DNA of 24,500 bases, from the NCBI GenBank assembly GCA_900547295.1, contig URGK01000039.1, positions 1 to 24,500 of the forward strand, given 5' to 3'. How positions within the stretch are numbered: the first letter of the stretch is position 1; the number at the start of each line of letters is the position of its first letter. Source of the DNA: an uncultured Eubacteriales bacterium (GTDB lineage Bacteria; Bacillota; Clostridia; Peptostreptococcales; Anaerovoracaceae). The notes beneath the pieces are model-generated. The model made no database searches and was not told where the DNA came from. It was given only the letters and a program-made list of their open reading frames with translations. Both the position numbers and the translations under genes were made by a program. Of this stretch, positions 13,919-21,966 are shown in pieces.

Positions 13919-15188
13919 CAGATTTTTCTTCTGCCTTTCTTTGTTTTTTCCTGAACCTGCTGAAGATTTTAACCTCCCTCAGATTATATATGTCCTTATC
14001 CATATAATCGTCAAGCTCTGTAGCCAGATTGTATCTGTCAAGCTTCATATTCATTCTGTAGCCCACATAGGACCATATAAGAGCGAATACAGGCACTGCC
14101 AGAATCATTCCCATAAATCCGAACAGTCCTCCGCCCACTACGATTGAGAACATTACCCAGAAGCTAGGAAGACCTATTGATTCACCCAGTACCTTAGGCT
14201 TTATCACGTTGCCGTCAACCTGCTGAAGAACAACCGTAAATATTCCAAAGTATATTCCGGTCCATATGTTGTCGGTACACAGCAGCAGCGCAGACGGTAT
14301 GCCTCCTATAAACGGCCCGAAGAACGGTATGAAGTTGGTAACGCCCACTATAACGCTTACAAGCACCGCATACGGCCAGCCCATTATCGCCATAAATATA
14401 AAGCAGAGTATGCCGATTATAAGGGAGTCCAGCAGATTGCCGCTTACAAACTTGCCAAATGTATGGTTGACATTATGCGCTCCTGTTATAACTCTGTCTG
14501 CATGTTCTTTTTTCATTGTCGCATAGCACAGCTTGCGGCTCTGGGCAGTGAAAACGTCCTTGCTTCCCAGCATGTATATCATTGAAACAAGGCCTATCAG
14601 TATATTTAAAAATACCGATACAACGCTTGCAACTCCTGCCGTAATGCTGTCCACCATATCCATTGATGCAGGGAGCACCTTGTCGGTCAGCCACGCCATT
14701 ATTTTGTCATTGCTGTTACTTACGGCGTTTTCAATAGGATACCATATCTGAGGGTAAACCTGCGCCTTAGTCTGCATCCAGTCTATAACCTTGTCAAAAT
14801 AGTCAGGAAGCACCACCACAAGACCTGCTATACTATCCACCATCTGCGGAATTACAAGATAAAGCAGTCCCGCTATAATCGCAATCAGAAGCAGGAAAGT
14901 AACAACAAGGGAAACGCCCTTTGCAATCCTCATAATTCTCCTCTGATCTGTAAGCTTCTTTGACAGCATGTGTCTTAATCTTCTCACGCAGGCATTATAC
15001 ACAGGACACATCAGATATGCCAGTACAAATCCGATTATAAACGGTTTGAGCACATCTACAACTATCGCTATGTATTTGGTAAGGTCACCGACAGTCTGCG
15101 CCGTAAAAAAGAATACTATCAGCGCGCAGCCCGCTATAAATATAGTAAGCCCCAGTTTAAAATAGGTGCTTTTGCTTCTCAGTTTCAT
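13896..15188 (-). CDS. AI-2E-family (UPF0118) membrane transporter
   Basis: A 430-residue polytopic membrane protein with about eight hydrophobic segments. The family signatures are clear: KPFIIGFVLAYLMCPVYN near the N-terminus and GVTNFIPFFGPFIGGIPSAL in the C-terminal half, followed by GNVIKPKVLGESIGLP. Some members export autoinducer-2 (TqsA) or act as Na/H antiporters; the substrate here cannot be told. The C-terminal tail is charged (RFRKKQRKAEEK). The ribosome binding site AAAGGG precedes ATG 15188. It is the first gene of the minus-strand unit leading into murB. Confidence 0.9.
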   Translation of the reverse strand: MKLRSKSTYFKLGLTIFIAGCALIVFFFTAQTVGDLTKYIAIVVDVLKPFIIGFVLAYLMCPVYNACVRRLRHMLSKKLTDQRRIMRIAKGVSLVVTFLLLIAIIAGLLYLVIPQMVDSIAGLVVVLPDYFDKVIDWMQTKAQVYPQIWYPIENAVSNSNDKIMAWLTDKVLPASMDMVDSITAGVASVVSVFLNILIGLVSMIYMLGSKDVFTAQSRKLCYATMKKEHADRVITGAHNVNHTFGKFVSGNLLDSLIIGILCFIFMAIMGWPYAVLVSVIVGVTNFIPFFGPFIGGIPSALLLCTDNIWTGIYFGIFTVVLQQVDGNVIKPKVLGESIGLPSFWVMFSIVVGGGLFGFMGMILAVPVFALIWSYVGYRMNMKLDRYNLATELDDYMDKDIYNLREVKIFSRFRKKQRKAEEKSDDNSEDN

Positions 15189-15348
15189 ATTTCAACCCTT
15201 TCTTTCGTTAAATGTCAGTTTCTAAAATCCCATATATAATTATCATACAATATTTTCACTTAAAATAATATATAAATGTTAAATAATTAAAATTTTTTTA
15301 CCACAATTTACACTCTCTTGTGTATAATAATCTAAAGAGGTGAATATA
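15189..15348. other. AT-rich divergent intergenic region
   Basis: This 160-bp spacer separates the AI-2E permease (minus) from mgtC (plus). It is very AT-rich in the middle (about 15235-15300). The only clear element is a perfect plus-strand -10 box TATAAT at 15323-15328, about 25 bp before the mgtC start, with no good -35 at the proper distance. No convincing promoter could be assigned to the permease. Confidence 0.5.
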
Positions 15349-15903
15349 ATGACTGATTTTCACAATTTTGTACTCAACACAAATCTGCACGAAATAAACC
15401 TGCTCTCAATAACGCTCCGGCTTGTTCTTGCTGTCATATGCGGCGGAGTAATCGGACTTAACAGAGCGATGAACAAACGCCCCGCGGGCTTCAGAACTCA
15501 CATACTGGTATGCCTCGGAGCTACTCTTGTAATGCTTACAAATCAGTATATGGTGGATATTATAGGCCTTGCAACAGACCCTGCAAGACTCGGTGCGCAG
15601 GTTGTCACAGGTGTGGGCTTTCTCGGCGCGGGAACAATACTTATGCGCGGAGGCGGCCGCAAGGTAGAGGGCCTTACAACAGCTGCGGGTCTTTGGGCAT
15701 GCGCCTGCATAGGGCTTGCTCTTGGCATAGGCTTTTATTCTGCCGCAATTATCACAACTCTGCTGGTTTTCCTGTCGCTTACTATATTTATGAAATTTGC
15801 AACGGATATATACAAACCGTTTAACAAAGAGGCCGCCAAGGCCTACAAGGAGGAGCACGAGGAAGCCCAGTCTGCAAAGACTGACAAAAGCTCAGAAACC
15901 TGA
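15349..15903 (+). CDS. MgtC/SapB-family membrane protein
   Basis: A 184-residue protein with four to five hydrophobic segments. ATG 15349 is chosen because AAAGAGGTGA lies 5 bp before it; a GTG nine bases earlier lies within this ribosome site. The MgtC core is typical: LAVICGGVIGLNRA, RPAGFRTHILVCLGA, DPARLGAQVVTGVGFLGAGTIL, then KVEGLTTAAGLWACACIGLA. The C-terminal cytoplasmic ACT-like domain of Salmonella MgtC is absent; there is only a short charged tail, so this is the minimal SapB-like form. In pathogens MgtC relates to low-Mg survival and ATP homeostasis; in commensals the role is unknown. A strong terminator follows. Confidence 0.9.
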   Translation: MTDFHNFVLNTNLHEINLLSITLRLVLAVICGGVIGLNRAMNKRPAGFRTHILVCLGATLVMLTNQYMVDIIGLATDPARLGAQVVTGVGFLGAGTILMRGGGRKVEGLTTAAGLWACACIGLALGIGFYSAAIITTLLVFLSLTIFMKFATDIYKPFNKEAAKAYKEEHEEAQSAKTDKSSET

Positions 15904-15916
15904 TATCTCTGTCAAT

Positions 15917-15960
15917 GACAAAAGACAGCCCCTGCAAAGGCTGCCTTTTGTCCTTTTTTA
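15917..15960 (+). terminator. Intrinsic terminator of mgtC
   Basis: GACAAAAGACAGCC (15917-15930) pairs with GGCTGCCTTTTGTC (15939-15952), a 14-bp stem with one A/C mismatch and an 8-nt loop, followed by CTTTTTTA. It is 14 bp after the stop codon. Confidence 0.9.
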
Positions 15961-16109
15961 TTTATCTGAAGAAAGTTGCCAGTGTCGTAATTACCGCATA
16001 CACACCGTATCTGCTCCGCATACTATACAAGAATATAATTATCTACAGTACACAAACACACAAATTTACTGCGGAGCCGGATAAGCTTTCTGCAGGATTT
16101 CTCTATCTG
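15961..16109. other. Non-coding gap with a long-range inverted repeat
   Basis: No gene is seen. GCTCCGCA (16013-16020) and TGCGGAGC (16070-16077) are perfect inverted copies 49 bp apart, and CCGCATAC occurs twice (around 16004 and 16017). This is downstream of both convergent genes; no U-run follows on the minus strand, so the class V enzyme gene has no clear terminator. Confidence 0.3.
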
Positions 16110-17381
16110 TTACGCTTCACAGATTGCTCTGATTGCAGCAATAGTTCTGTCAATATCCGATTCAAGAATGTATGGTGCCATTCCTATTCTTACCATGCCG
16201 CCGTAAGGCTGCAGTTTGAGAACTTCCCATATAGTTGCGATTGCATAGAATTCGCCGTCCCATACGAAGATGCCCCGATCCGCAAGTTTTTTTGCGATAT
16301 CATTTGAATTCATCCCCTCGACTGTAAATGATACGGTTGCTGTCTGAGGCGTTCCCGTGCACGGGCCGTAAAGCTTAAGCCCCTTGATATCCTTAATGCC
16401 GTTTCTAAGCTTGTCTGCAAGCTGTGCCTCGTATGTATCCATTGCAAGCATTCCGCATACGATATCTTTTCTTCTGCCTGTAAGATCTGCAGTTTCCTCT
16501 TCAAACATTTCTGCGTGTCTTTTTCCGATGTCTGCAATAAATTCAACTGCTTCCGCTGCGCCGCTGGCGTTTTCCATACACATAGTTCCTGTTTCCATTC
16601 TGAAAGGCATTTCTGTATTGTCATCTGCCATTACTCTTGCAGCCTTCAGTGAGTCGCCGACTTCTTTTTTGCAGTAGAATGCTCCGCAGTGAGGTCCGTA
16701 GTATTTGTAAGGTGAAGTCTGTACGATATCCGCGTCTATTGCTTTAACGTCGATAATTCCGTGAGGTGCATACTGTACGGCGTCTACTACTGTAAGCGCT
16801 CCGACCTTGTGAGCCTCGTCAATGTATTTTTTTACGTCTGTAATAGTTCCGCATGAATTTGCAGCCCAGTTGATCGCAACAAGCTTTGTCTTATCTGACA
16901 GCTTTGACATAAAATCATCAAAATCAAGCTCAATTCCGTCAGGCTTCAGAGCAACATTTTTGATTACAGCTCCGAAGTCTTCAAGGGTTCTCCAAGGTGA
17001 ACGGTTTCCTTCGTGGTCGATATCTGTAATGATTATTTCATCGCCTTCTTTCCATGTACGCGCAAGCGCCATTGCAATTTTAAAATTATTAGTTGTTGTA
17101 TTTTCTCCAAAGCATACTTCATTCCATTCGCAATTAAAGAAATCTGCAAAAGTTTTTCTTGCATTTACAATAATCGCATCATTTTCGAGAGTTGTTCTGA
17201 AAACGCCGTGAATATTTGAATTATGCATTGTCATATGGTCAACCATTTCATCCATTACTCTCTTTGGAAGCTGAGTTCCTCCGGGTCCGTCAAGATAAAC
17301 TGCCGGATATCCGTTTACTGTGTTTCTCATTGCAGGAAACTGATTTCTGAAATAGTCAATATCGAATTTAAAATTCTTCAT
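16110..17381 (-). CDS. Class V aminotransferase-fold PLP enzyme (cysteine desulfurase-like, VC1184 type)
   Basis: A 423-residue fold-type I PLP protein of the NifS/class V group, closest in layout to the VC1184 'cysteine desulfurase family' subfamily: FPAMRNTVNGYPAVYLDGPGGTQ at the start, HNSNIHGVF, FGENTTTNNF, DHEGNRSPW (H123), VVDAVQYAPHG (D200, H207) and the PLP lysine in TSPYKYYGPHCG (K226). The C-terminal region lacks the mobile Cys loop typical of IscS/NifS as far as I can see, so desulfurase activity is doubtful; a lyase, epimerase or aminotransferase role is equally possible. A strong ribosome site (AGGAGGAG) precedes ATG 17381. It has its own promoter with the palindrome shared with the racemase gene, which places it in the same regulon. 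Confidence 0.8.
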   Translation of the reverse strand: MKNFKFDIDYFRNQFPAMRNTVNGYPAVYLDGPGGTQLPKRVMDEMVDHMTMHNSNIHGVFRTTLENDAIIVNARKTFADFFNCEWNEVCFGENTTTNNFKIAMALARTWKEGDEIIITDIDHEGNRSPWRTLEDFGAVIKNVALKPDGIELDFDDFMSKLSDKTKLVAINWAANSCGTITDVKKYIDEAHKVGALTVVDAVQYAPHGIIDVKAIDADIVQTSPYKYYGPHCGAFYCKKEVGDSLKAARVMADDNTEMPFRMETGTMCMENASGAAEAVEFIADIGKRHAEMFEEETADLTGRRKDIVCGMLAMDTYEAQLADKLRNGIKDIKGLKLYGPCTGTPQTATVSFTVEGMNSNDIAKKLADRGIFVWDGEFYAIATIWEVLKLQPYGGMVRIGMAPYILESDIDRTIAAIRAICEA

Positions 17382-17456
17382 AGTTTTACTCCTCCTAATT
17401 AATTACGCCTTACTTTATATGACTGTCTGAAATTTAATTAGCATATCCTATAACTA

Positions 17457-17492
17457 ATTATATCTGTTTTGCAGTTTATTCCTACTGTCTGA
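17457..17492 (-). promoter_or_regulatory. Activator-type promoter of the class V enzyme gene
   Basis: On the minus strand a perfect -10 TATAAT (17462-17457) has no -35 consensus (GTAGGA at 17 bp). TCAGACA (17492-17486) lies 23 bp upstream of the -10. A second copy of TCAGACAGT lies at 17430-17422, 62 bp further downstream. The weak -35 fits dependence on an activator. Confidence 0.6.
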
Positions 17493-17511
17493 GATACATA
17501 ATCGAACTGGG

Positions 17512-17534
17512 ATATTTGTAAAAATTACAAATAT
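17512..17534. promoter_or_regulatory. Perfect palindrome, putative upstream activator site (TTGTAA-N3-TTACAA)
   Basis: ATATTTGTAA (17512-17521) and TTACAAATAT (17525-17534) are perfect 10-bp inverted arms around AAA. The core TTGTAA-AAA-TTACAA (17516-17530) matches the core before the racemase gene. It is 53 bp from the -10 and its centre is 142 bp from the start codon. It does not look like a terminator because no GC stem is present. Confidence 0.7.
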
Positions 17535-17564
17535 TCTTTTTATGGTCTCTGCTTAATATACATT

Positions 17565-17590
17565 AAAAAAGAGTATTCCTCAGAACACTC
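17565..17590 (-). terminator. Intrinsic terminator of the class I aminotransferase gene
   Basis: On the minus strand GAGTGTTC (17590-17583) pairs with GAATACTC (17578-17571) around TGAG, with one G-U pair, and is followed by TTTTTT (17570-17565). It lies about 70 bp beyond the stop codon at 17658. Confidence 0.8.
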
Positions 17591-17617
17591 CCTGTTAAAT
17601 CTGCATTAATTAAATAT

Positions 17618-17648
17618 CCCTGCTTTTGCAATACACGCATAAGCAGGG
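17618..17648 (-). terminator. Strong hairpin just after the class I aminotransferase gene
   Basis: CCCTGCTT (17618-17625) pairs with AAGCAGGG (17641-17648), extended by TGC/GCA after one mismatch, with a 7-nt loop, 10 bp after the stop codon. On the minus strand it is followed by ATATTTAATT, a poor U-run; it may be a first, leaky terminator or a 3'-protecting stem ahead of the one at 17565-17590. Confidence 0.55.
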
Positions 17649-17657
17649 TATTATATA

Positions 17658-18848
17658 TTATCTATTTTTGTATGCTTCAAGTCCGCCCGCTATAAGCTGC
17701 GCGCCTCTTACCATATCCTCGCACTTCAGGACATAAGCTATTCTGAGTTCGTCCTTACCAAGACCCTCTGTGCCGTAAAAACCCTGAGCCGGGGCAAACA
17801 TAACAGTTTCGTTATTATCTCTGTACTCTTTAAGCAGGAACATCAGGAAATCTTCAATATCCTCCACCGGAAGCTTGACTGTCATATAGAAGGCACCTCC
17901 CGGTTTTCTGCATACAGCGCCGGGTATTTTCATAATTTCCTCATAGACAGCATCTCTTCTGCTTTCATATTCGCTTCTCACCTCGTCATAATATGACCTG
18001 TCAAGTCTGTACAGCGCAGCAGCTCCCACCTGATCTACAGTTGATGCGCATAGCCTGCCCTGCGCCAGCTTCATAAGCCCGCTGTACAGCTTTTTGTTTT
18101 TTGTAACGGCGCAGCCTATTCTCGCTCCGCAGGCCGAAAATCTCTTTGATACAGAGTCTACTATGACAACTCTGTCTGCGTATTCCTCAAACATTCCGAA
18201 TGACGTTATTTTTCTGCCGTCGTATGCAAATTCCCTGTACACCTCATCTGCAATAACCCACAAATCGTTTTCCTTTGCTATATCAAGAATAAGCTTTATC
18301 TCCTCCTCTGTGAGAATTGTGCCTGTAGGGTTTCCCGGGTTAACACATACTATGGCCTTTGTCTTATCGGTAATTCTCTTTTCAATTTTTTCTCTGTCGG
18401 CATAGTGATAGCCCTCCTCTGCAACGGTTGTCACAGGCACCACCTTTCCTCCCGCAGAGGTTATAAATGTGTGGTAGTTTGTATAAAATGGCTCCGGCAT
18501 AAGCACCTCATCTCCTGCATTGAGAATGGCCGTAAAAATCATGTTAAGAGCCTCTGATCCGCCTGTGGTTATAATTATATTATCTCTGCCGTAATTCATA
18601 TCATACATACTGAAATAAGCAATTACAGCATCCTGAAGCTCTGAAGTTCCCTGCGACTGTGCATAAGCTATAACACTGCTGTCGTAATTTCTGATTGCCT
18701 CCATAAAGCATTCAGGTGTCTTAATATCCGGCTGCCCTATATTAAGCTTATATACCTTTGCTCCCTGTTCTGCCGCTTCATCTGCATAAACATTGAAGCG
18801 TCTGATAGGTGAAAACTGCATTGACTGCACTCTTTCTGATAGCTGCAT
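17658..18848 (-). CDS. PLP-dependent class I/II aminotransferase (AspC-like)
   Basis: A 396-residue fold-type I aminotransferase of the aspartate aminotransferase superfamily (subgroup I-gamma-like). The signature residues are present: NIGQPD near the N-terminus, TTGGSEAL (phosphate site), NPGNPTG (N173), ADEVYREF (D201, Y204), VDSVSKRFSACGARIG with PLP lysine K235 and R243, and ELRIAYV for the substrate carboxylate Arg. It should transfer an amino group between an amino acid and 2-oxoglutarate or another keto acid; the substrate cannot be read from sequence. The ribosome site AAAGGAG is 8 bp before ATG. It follows nhaC by 105 bp with a hairpin between, so it may be co-transcribed with orr-nhaC by read-through. 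Confidence 0.88.
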   Translation of the reverse strand: MQLSERVQSMQFSPIRRFNVYADEAAEQGAKVYKLNIGQPDIKTPECFMEAIRNYDSSVIAYAQSQGTSELQDAVIAYFSMYDMNYGRDNIIITTGGSEALNMIFTAILNAGDEVLMPEPFYTNYHTFITSAGGKVVPVTTVAEEGYHYADREKIEKRITDKTKAIVCVNPGNPTGTILTEEEIKLILDIAKENDLWVIADEVYREFAYDGRKITSFGMFEEYADRVVIVDSVSKRFSACGARIGCAVTKNKKLYSGLMKLAQGRLCASTVDQVGAAALYRLDRSYYDEVRSEYESRRDAVYEEIMKIPGAVCRKPGGAFYMTVKLPVEDIEDFLMFLLKEYRDNNETVMFAPAQGFYGTEGLGKDELRIAYVLKCEDMVRGAQLIAGGLEAYKNR

Positions 18849-18888
18849 AATAAATACTCCTTTTCTTTGCTCATATCTCCAATATTAA

Positions 18889-18910
18889 ACCCCCATACCG
18901 ATGTGGGGGT
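18889..18910 (-). terminator. GC hairpin between nhaC and the aminotransferase gene (possible partial terminator)
   Basis: ACCCCCA (18889-18895) pairs perfectly with TGGGGGT (18904-18910) around 8 nt. On the minus strand it is followed by TTAATATT, a weak U-rich tract, 44 bp after the nhaC stop. It may cut expression of the downstream aminotransferase relative to orr-nhaC or stabilise the 3' end. Confidence 0.55.
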
Positions 18911-18953
18911 CTAATACTCCATAATCTCTTTTGTCAGAAGATTAACCGGATGG

Positions 18954-20537
18954 TTATTCTTTTGATTTAAACTCTGTTTCTGCATCAGCCGGAGCTTTTT
19001 TAACAGCTGCAGCCTTCATAGCAGTTTCTTCAGTATATCCCTCTACCGCACCCTGAAGAACCGCATCATTAAGCTTTATGTTCTTTTTAAGGTGTACATC
19101 AGGCTCTGACGGAATAGCAAATTTAGGTATAAATCTATCCCAGCCTGTTAATGTAAGTATTAGAAGTGATGCTATTGCAATCCATGCGAAGAAGTTAAAC
19201 TTTATAAGATCTCCCGCAGTAAATACCATAAGCGGATAAACTGCGCTGCACAAACCTACATAATAGATATTGCATACGTGCCAAGGAATAAGCTCGCCTG
19301 CAAGTACTCCTATGGCGTCGCCGTACATCGCATTACGGCATCTTAAATCATACATATCCTCTTCACTTCCCTCAACACTTTCTTCAAGTATATCCTTAGT
19401 GATAGGACCCATTGTAGCCATCTGTGCCTGGTCATCTGACAGTAGCATATTTCCTAAAATACACAGCATCGCATTCCAGAACATAAGGTGACGAACCTTC
19501 TTTGATGCTCTGATACAGAACATAGCCATAGGTCTGAAAGCGTCCATTTCACGCATAATACCTCCAAAGGCTATTATCCACATAACCATAACAACTATCC
19601 AGTTTCCTGCATCCGCAAAAGAATCATATATATGTCCGAGGAATTCACTGAATGAATTCATAGTTCCGATGCATGCACCCATTATTGCTGAGCTTATAAT
19701 TCCTGCACCAAGACAAATCATAGTAGGAACCTTTAATATTGCAAGACCGATTACAATTACTATAGGAATCATCATCCAAAGAGGTATATTTCCGTCTGAT
19801 ACCTGATTGAGCAACTCAATTGCCGCAGGTCTTTCTGCTTCAAGAGCAGTCCACGCATCCTGAGGAATATTTGTAATTGCATTGGATACATCGGCAGCTC
19901 CTGTAGGAAGATTCATAATACAGCTTGCCACAAAGAAACATATTGATGCCGCTATAACACAGAATATTGACCAGAAACCCTGCTTTCGAAATCTGTCTAT
20001 TACCTCGACCTCCTGTATACCACAGGTCATTATTGTTGTATCTGAAATCAGGGCAACATTATCACCAAATGCCGCACCACCGGCGCAGGCGCACATTGTA
20101 AGCACAGGATCTCCGCCTACAATATGACTTGTCCATATGAAGATAGGAATTGTCGCGGCATATGTTCCCCACGATGTACCGGTACCCATTGAAAGTATAC
20201 AGGTAACTATAAAAGCAACTACTGCAATACTTCTTCCGCTTACGCCTATTTTCAGCGCTGCCATGATTATGCTGGCGCCTACACCGGTTGTCATAAACAG
20301 TGTCGCAACAGCATATGCCATCATAAATATGAAGAATATTATAATAGCGTTTTTTACGTTAGTCATTGCACTTTCGATAATATCCATTACCTTTCTCCTG
20401 GTAACGGCCCAGCATACCAGTACCGCATAAAACAGTGACAGCGGCGCTGCAACCAGTGTATCAAAGCCTGACATAACGAGAGCGCAGAGCAGAGCAATCG
20501 GCGATAGCTTAAATATCATTATAAGTGCGTTTTTCAT
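18954..20537 (-). CDS. NhaC-family Na+/H+ antiporter-like transporter
   Basis: A 527-residue membrane protein with about 11-12 hydrophobic segments. NhaC-type motifs are LSMGTGTSWGTYAATIPI (about 115-132), GGAAFGDNVALISDTTIMT, and LLSDDQAQMATMGP in the second half. The last 50 residues are charged and probably cytoplasmic. The family is annotated as Na/H or malate-lactate antiporter, but members beside ornithine racemase genes in clostridial ornithine-degradation clusters are suspected to move ornithine or a related amino acid. The start has a good site (AAGGAGATT). It lies 30 bp after the racemase gene, so the two form an operon. Confidence 0.9.
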   Translation of the reverse strand: MKNALIMIFKLSPIALLCALVMSGFDTLVAAPLSLFYAVLVCWAVTRRKVMDIIESAMTNVKNAIIIFFIFMMAYAVATLFMTTGVGASIIMAALKIGVSGRSIAVVAFIVTCILSMGTGTSWGTYAATIPIFIWTSHIVGGDPVLTMCACAGGAAFGDNVALISDTTIMTCGIQEVEVIDRFRKQGFWSIFCVIAASICFFVASCIMNLPTGAADVSNAITNIPQDAWTALEAERPAAIELLNQVSDGNIPLWMMIPIVIVIGLAILKVPTMICLGAGIISSAIMGACIGTMNSFSEFLGHIYDSFADAGNWIVVMVMWIIAFGGIMREMDAFRPMAMFCIRASKKVRHLMFWNAMLCILGNMLLSDDQAQMATMGPITKDILEESVEGSEEDMYDLRCRNAMYGDAIGVLAGELIPWHVCNIYYVGLCSAVYPLMVFTAGDLIKFNFFAWIAIASLLILTLTGWDRFIPKFAIPSEPDVHLKKNIKLNDAVLQGAVEGYTEETAMKAAAVKKAPADAETEFKSKE

Positions 20538-20567
20538 TTTAATCTCCTTTTCTCTCTTAAATATAAC

Positions 20568-21668
20568 TTATATGGTTTCTATATTAATGTACCTGCTGTT
20601 AGTCAGATACATCAGTGACGGATAACTTACATTAAACTCTATAATATCCTCAAGCTTTATCTTTTCTTCGCAGTCCTCTATATCAAGTATTGCGTGATCG
20701 CTGCTTGCTCCTATAAGCTCTATGCCTTTCATCTTAGGAAAGATTTTGTCGTTAAGCGCATAGTCAAGCTTGCCGGTTGCAAGAAGAGCTCTTTTTCTTA
20801 TTCCCCTGTCCTCGTATTCAGGCATTCGTCCAAAGCCGTCTATAAAGATTTCACCTACAGGGTGTGTCGGCTTGTTCTTAACCTCTATGACCTCTGCCTT
20901 GAAGGTGAATACCTCCTGCGACAGTCTGCTCATATCAAGTCCCCATATTTCCTGAAGGTCATAGGCTAATATTATGCCCTCTCCCATTCTCAGATGGTTT
21001 ATCTTTGCAGGCATTACCTTGTCCAGTACCAGAGGATATGAACTGGTCGCTCCTCCCGATACTATTTCAAGCTCCCTACCTATCCTTTCTTCAATTCTGC
21101 AGGCAATGTCAGCAAGCTCGTTCATCTTGTCTACGGTAGGCTTGATCGAGCCGTAACAGCCAAGGTTTGTTCCCACCCCCATAAGCTTTACATTTTTAAG
21201 TTCGTTTTCAATATATACTGCAGTCTCCACAAGCTCATCCTTGTCCCAATAGCCTTCTCTTAAGTCACCAAGGTCTGCCATAAGAATTATGCCGTGTGTT
21301 CTGTCGAATTTCTCACAGGCTCTGTCGATAGCTCTGATCACTTCGATTTCACTGTTAAGACTCATATCGGCATATGCCGCAACTTCTTCTGCCTCCGACA
21401 GCATTGGAATTCTTACAAGCATAAATTCTGCGTCTATTCCCTTTTCTCTGGCATCTATAATCTGCTCCATTCTGGAAGTGGCAAGCTGGCTGCAGCCGGC
21501 CTTTACAAACTGAAGAGCAGCTTCGTATATGCCGTTAAAGCCTTTTATAACTCCGGCAATACTTATTCCCTGCGAGCTGCAGTCGTCTGCAACAGTCTTT
21601 ATATTGTTATAAAGCTTTCTGGTATCGACTGTAAGCTTGGGATATTGTGTCCTTCTAACATTATTCAT
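20568..21668 (-). CDS. orr: Ornithine racemase-like (alanine racemase-fold) PLP enzyme
   Basis: A 366-residue fold-type III (alanine racemase N-domain) protein of the alanine/ornithine racemase family, the type of Clostridium sticklandii Orr, which interconverts L- and D-ornithine. The N-terminal barrel shows YPKLTVDTRKLYNN, PLP lysine K42 in GVIKGFNG, LMADLGDLREGYW, GVGTNLGCYG, VSGGATSS and HLRMGEGI. The C-terminal beta domain follows (FIDGFGRMPEYEDRG, LIGASSDHAILDI). The match to Orr rather than Alr is by these motifs and the nhaC neighbour; a racemase for lysine or another amino acid is possible. A strong site (AGGAGGT) precedes ATG 21668. It is the first gene of the minus unit, under a promoter with a palindromic upstream site. 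Confidence 0.82.
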   Translation of the reverse strand: MNNVRRTQYPKLTVDTRKLYNNIKTVADDCSSQGISIAGVIKGFNGIYEAALQFVKAGCSQLATSRMEQIIDAREKGIDAEFMLVRIPMLSEAEEVAAYADMSLNSEIEVIRAIDRACEKFDRTHGIILMADLGDLREGYWDKDELVETAVYIENELKNVKLMGVGTNLGCYGSIKPTVDKMNELADIACRIEERIGRELEIVSGGATSSYPLVLDKVMPAKINHLRMGEGIILAYDLQEIWGLDMSRLSQEVFTFKAEVIEVKNKPTHPVGEIFIDGFGRMPEYEDRGIRKRALLATGKLDYALNDKIFPKMKGIELIGASSDHAILDIEDCEEKIKLEDIIEFNVSYPSLMYLTNSRYINIETI

Positions 21669-21742
21669 CTTGTACCTCCTATTATTTCTAGAATTATGCT
21701 AAATATTTTTCAGTCACTGGCGTATTTTTTTCTTAAATAAAT

Positions 21743-21777
21743 GATATACAGAATACTCTTCACAAACAATTGTCTGA
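21743..21777 (-). promoter_or_regulatory. Activator-type promoter of the racemase operon
   Basis: On the minus strand a -10-like TATATC (21748-21743) lacks a -35 at 17 bp. TCAGACA (21777-21771) lies 22 bp upstream of the -10, part of TGTCAGACA. The arrangement copies that of the class V enzyme promoter. Expected start is near 21736, leaving a leader of about 68 nt. Confidence 0.55.
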
Positions 21778-21801
21778 CATTTCAAAAAGAACAGCTTCAT
21801 A

Positions 21802-21816
21802 TTGTAACTTTTACAA
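21802..21816. promoter_or_regulatory. Palindrome TTGTAA-N3-TTACAA upstream of the racemase gene
   Basis: TTGTAA (21802-21807), CTT, TTACAA (21811-21816) is a perfect 6+6 dyad. It lies 53 bp from the -10 box and its centre is 141 bp from the racemase start. The core and position equal those of the site at 17516-17530. It lies in the 349-bp divergent spacer (21669-22017) between the racemase and lysO genes, which otherwise holds T-rich tracts and the two promoters. Confidence 0.7.
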
Positions 21817-21966
21817 AACACAGGTTCTTATTTTTACCCGTTTAATGCGTATTTTTCCCCGAAAACAAATCAAAAACGGATATTTTTCCTGTCATTTTGT
21901 ACAGTTTCTCCGTCATATTTCATCACGCTGAAGCAATACGAAAGTGTAGTGTTTTGTCTTTTTTTG

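Noticed and set aside
15915..16307. Plus-strand 130-codon frame after mgtC
   Set aside because: It starts inside the mgtC terminator hairpin, has no ribosome site and runs into the class V enzyme gene on the other strand.
16110..17381. Naming the class V enzyme iscS, sufS or nifS
   Set aside because: The opening and PLP-site motifs fit the VC1184-type subfamily and I do not see the catalytic Cys loop of true desulfurases; no iscU or suf genes are nearby.
17512..17534. Reading the AT-rich palindrome as a terminator of the upstream gene
   Set aside because: The stem is almost all A/T and lies beyond a proper GC terminator at 17565-17590; its core recurs at the same distance before another gene, which fits a protein site.
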